Below are positions 63,148 through 64,000 of a stretch of DNA of 64,000 nt, one piece after another. Numbering within the stretch: the stretch's first letter is position 1; each line of letters starts with the position of its first letter. The stretch comes from Paracoccus fistulariae (GTDB lineage Bacteria > Pseudomonadota > Alphaproteobacteria > Rhodobacterales > Rhodobacteraceae). Both the position numbers and the translations under genes were made by a program. The notes below the pieces were generated by a model. It did no database searches. It had not been told where the DNA came from and saw only the letters and a list, made by a program, of their open reading frames with translations. The stretch is taken from contig NZ_CP067136.1 of NCBI RefSeq assembly GCF_028553785.1, positions 3,284,501-3,348,500 of the forward strand, read 5' to 3'.

Positions 63148-64000
63148 ATGACAGAAACGGCCGTAGATCGCGACTGGTGGCGGGGATCGGTAACATATCA
63201 GGTCTATCCGCGATCATTCATGGATTCCAATGATGACGGGATCGGCGATCTGAAAGGCATTACCGACCGGCTGGACTATATCGCCTCGCTGGGCGTTGAT
63301 GCGATCTGGCTGTCGCCCTTTTTCACCTCGCCGATGAAAGACATGGGATATGACGTGTCGGATTATACCGATGTCGATCCGGTCTTTGGCGATCTGGCCG
63401 ATTTCGATGCGCTGGTGGCCCGCGCGCATGAACTGGGGCTGAAGGTCATCATTGATCAGGTGATCTCGCATTCCTCGGACCAGCACCCGTTTTTCGAGGA
63501 AAGCCGTTCCTCGCGCGACAATGACAAGGCCGACTGGTATGTCTGGGCCGATCCACGGCCCGATGGCACCCCGCCCAATAACTGGCTGTCGATCTTTGGC
63601 GGCTCTTCCTGGGAATGGGATACGCGTCGGCGGCAATATTACCTGCATAATTTCCTGAAAGAGCAGCCGGACTGGAATTTCCACAATCCCCGCGTTCAGG
63701 ATTACCTGCTGGATCAGATGCGCTTCTGGCTAGAGCGTGGCGTGGACGGGTTCCGGCTGGATACGGTCAATTTCTATTTCCACGACAAATTGCTGCGCGA
63801 CAACGCCGCCAACCCGCTGCCCTGGGCGCAGGATGCCGTGCGCCCCTTCGAGATGCAGTTCTGCCTGTTTTCCAAGAACCAGCCCGAAAATCTGGATTTT
63901 CTGGAGCGTCTGCGCGCCCTGATGGATGAATTCGACGCCCGCACCACCGTGGGCGAGGTCGGTGACAGCCATATGGCGATCCGGCTGATGGGCGAATATA
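63148..64000 (+). CDS. alpha-glucosidase, glycoside hydrolase family 13 (partial)
   Basis: The first 284 codons of a GH13 enzyme; the gene continues past the right edge. The start has GGAG upstream and MTETAVDRDWWRGSVTYQVY. Family regions are visible: YQVYPRSFMDSNDDGIGDL, region I VIIDQVISHSSDQHPFF, region II GFRLDTVNFY with nucleophile D205, and region III TVGEVGDSH with acid/base E270. The arrangement fits oligo-1,6-glucosidase or alpha-glucosidase of the AglA type. There is no signal peptide, so it is cytoplasmic and would act on imported alpha-glucosides. No transport genes for these are visible before the edge. Confidence 0.93.
   Translation, partial: MTETAVDRDWWRGSVTYQVYPRSFMDSNDDGIGDLKGITDRLDYIASLGVDAIWLSPFFTSPMKDMGYDVSDYTDVDPVFGDLADFDALVARAHELGLKVIIDQVISHSSDQHPFFEESRSSRDNDKADWYVWADPRPDGTPPNNWLSIFGGSSWEWDTRRRQYYLHNFLKEQPDWNFHNPRVQDYLLDQMRFWLERGVDGFRLDTVNFYFHDKLLRDNAANPLPWAQDAVRPFEMQFCLFSKNQPENLDFLERLRALMDEFDARTTVGEVGDSHMAIRLMGEY

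Overview
The window is one contiguous stretch of a GC-rich alphaproteobacterial chromosome. Gene families, codon bias, many ATGA/TGATG start-stop overlaps and a CCCCCGGACCCCCGGGATATTT-type intergenic repeat point to a Rhodobacterales (Paracoccaceae) organism, most likely Paracoccus or a close relative. This placement rests on sequence character only. I saw no phage, integrase, transposase, CRISPR array, rRNA or tRNA.

Layout. 1-4.1 kb: a left-strand trio of nitrilase-like hydrolase, long Orn/Lys/Arg-decarboxylase-like PLP enzyme and the start of a protein with no recognised domain. 4.3-7.7 kb: gabD and a gabT broken by one in-frame TAG, divergent from a PuuR-like XRE/cupin regulator. An intact gabT paralogue lies at 25.7 kb. 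7.8-15.7 kb: a left-strand operon of semialdehyde dehydrogenase, dipeptidase-family hydrolase, BCCT transporter, a protein of unknown family split by one TGA, a DUF3726 protein and RidA, divergent from a LysR gene. This looks like a catabolic module for a betaine-like or N-methylated compound and is the best candidate for an incompletely described system. 15.7-24.4 kb: housekeeping and small metabolic genes (DsbD-alpha protein, YqgE, map, CinA-type protein, kynA, CbiX-type protein, DUF4202, sulfotransferase, split mnmC functions).

24.4-32 kb: rhomboid protease, META lipoprotein, gabT, a decayed glycosyltransferase remnant, then soxR with a well-formed SoxR-box promoter driving a flavin reductase, an MFS pump and perhaps an ABC-2 exporter. 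32-54 kb: mostly core genes (hdeD-like, rimO, ettA, DUF2254, DsbA-like, acyl-CoA synthetase, LysM protein, ABC exporter, MTA/SAH nucleosidase-like, zapE, folC, accD, cardiolipin synthase) interleaved with surface-modifying enzymes (sulfotransferase, two glycosyltransferases). 54-56.5 kb: the carboxyspermidine-type polyamine pair. 56.6-62.7 kb: a complete glycerol ABC transporter operon in the order glpS-T-P-Q-U-V, with GlpR-like operators upstream. The window closes inside a GH13 alpha-glucosidase gene.

Across the window three separate coding sequences (gabT, the unknown operon gene, the glycosyltransferase remnant) each carry a stop codon in an otherwise continuous frame. That means either real gene decay or base-call error, and it should be settled before functional conclusions are drawn.
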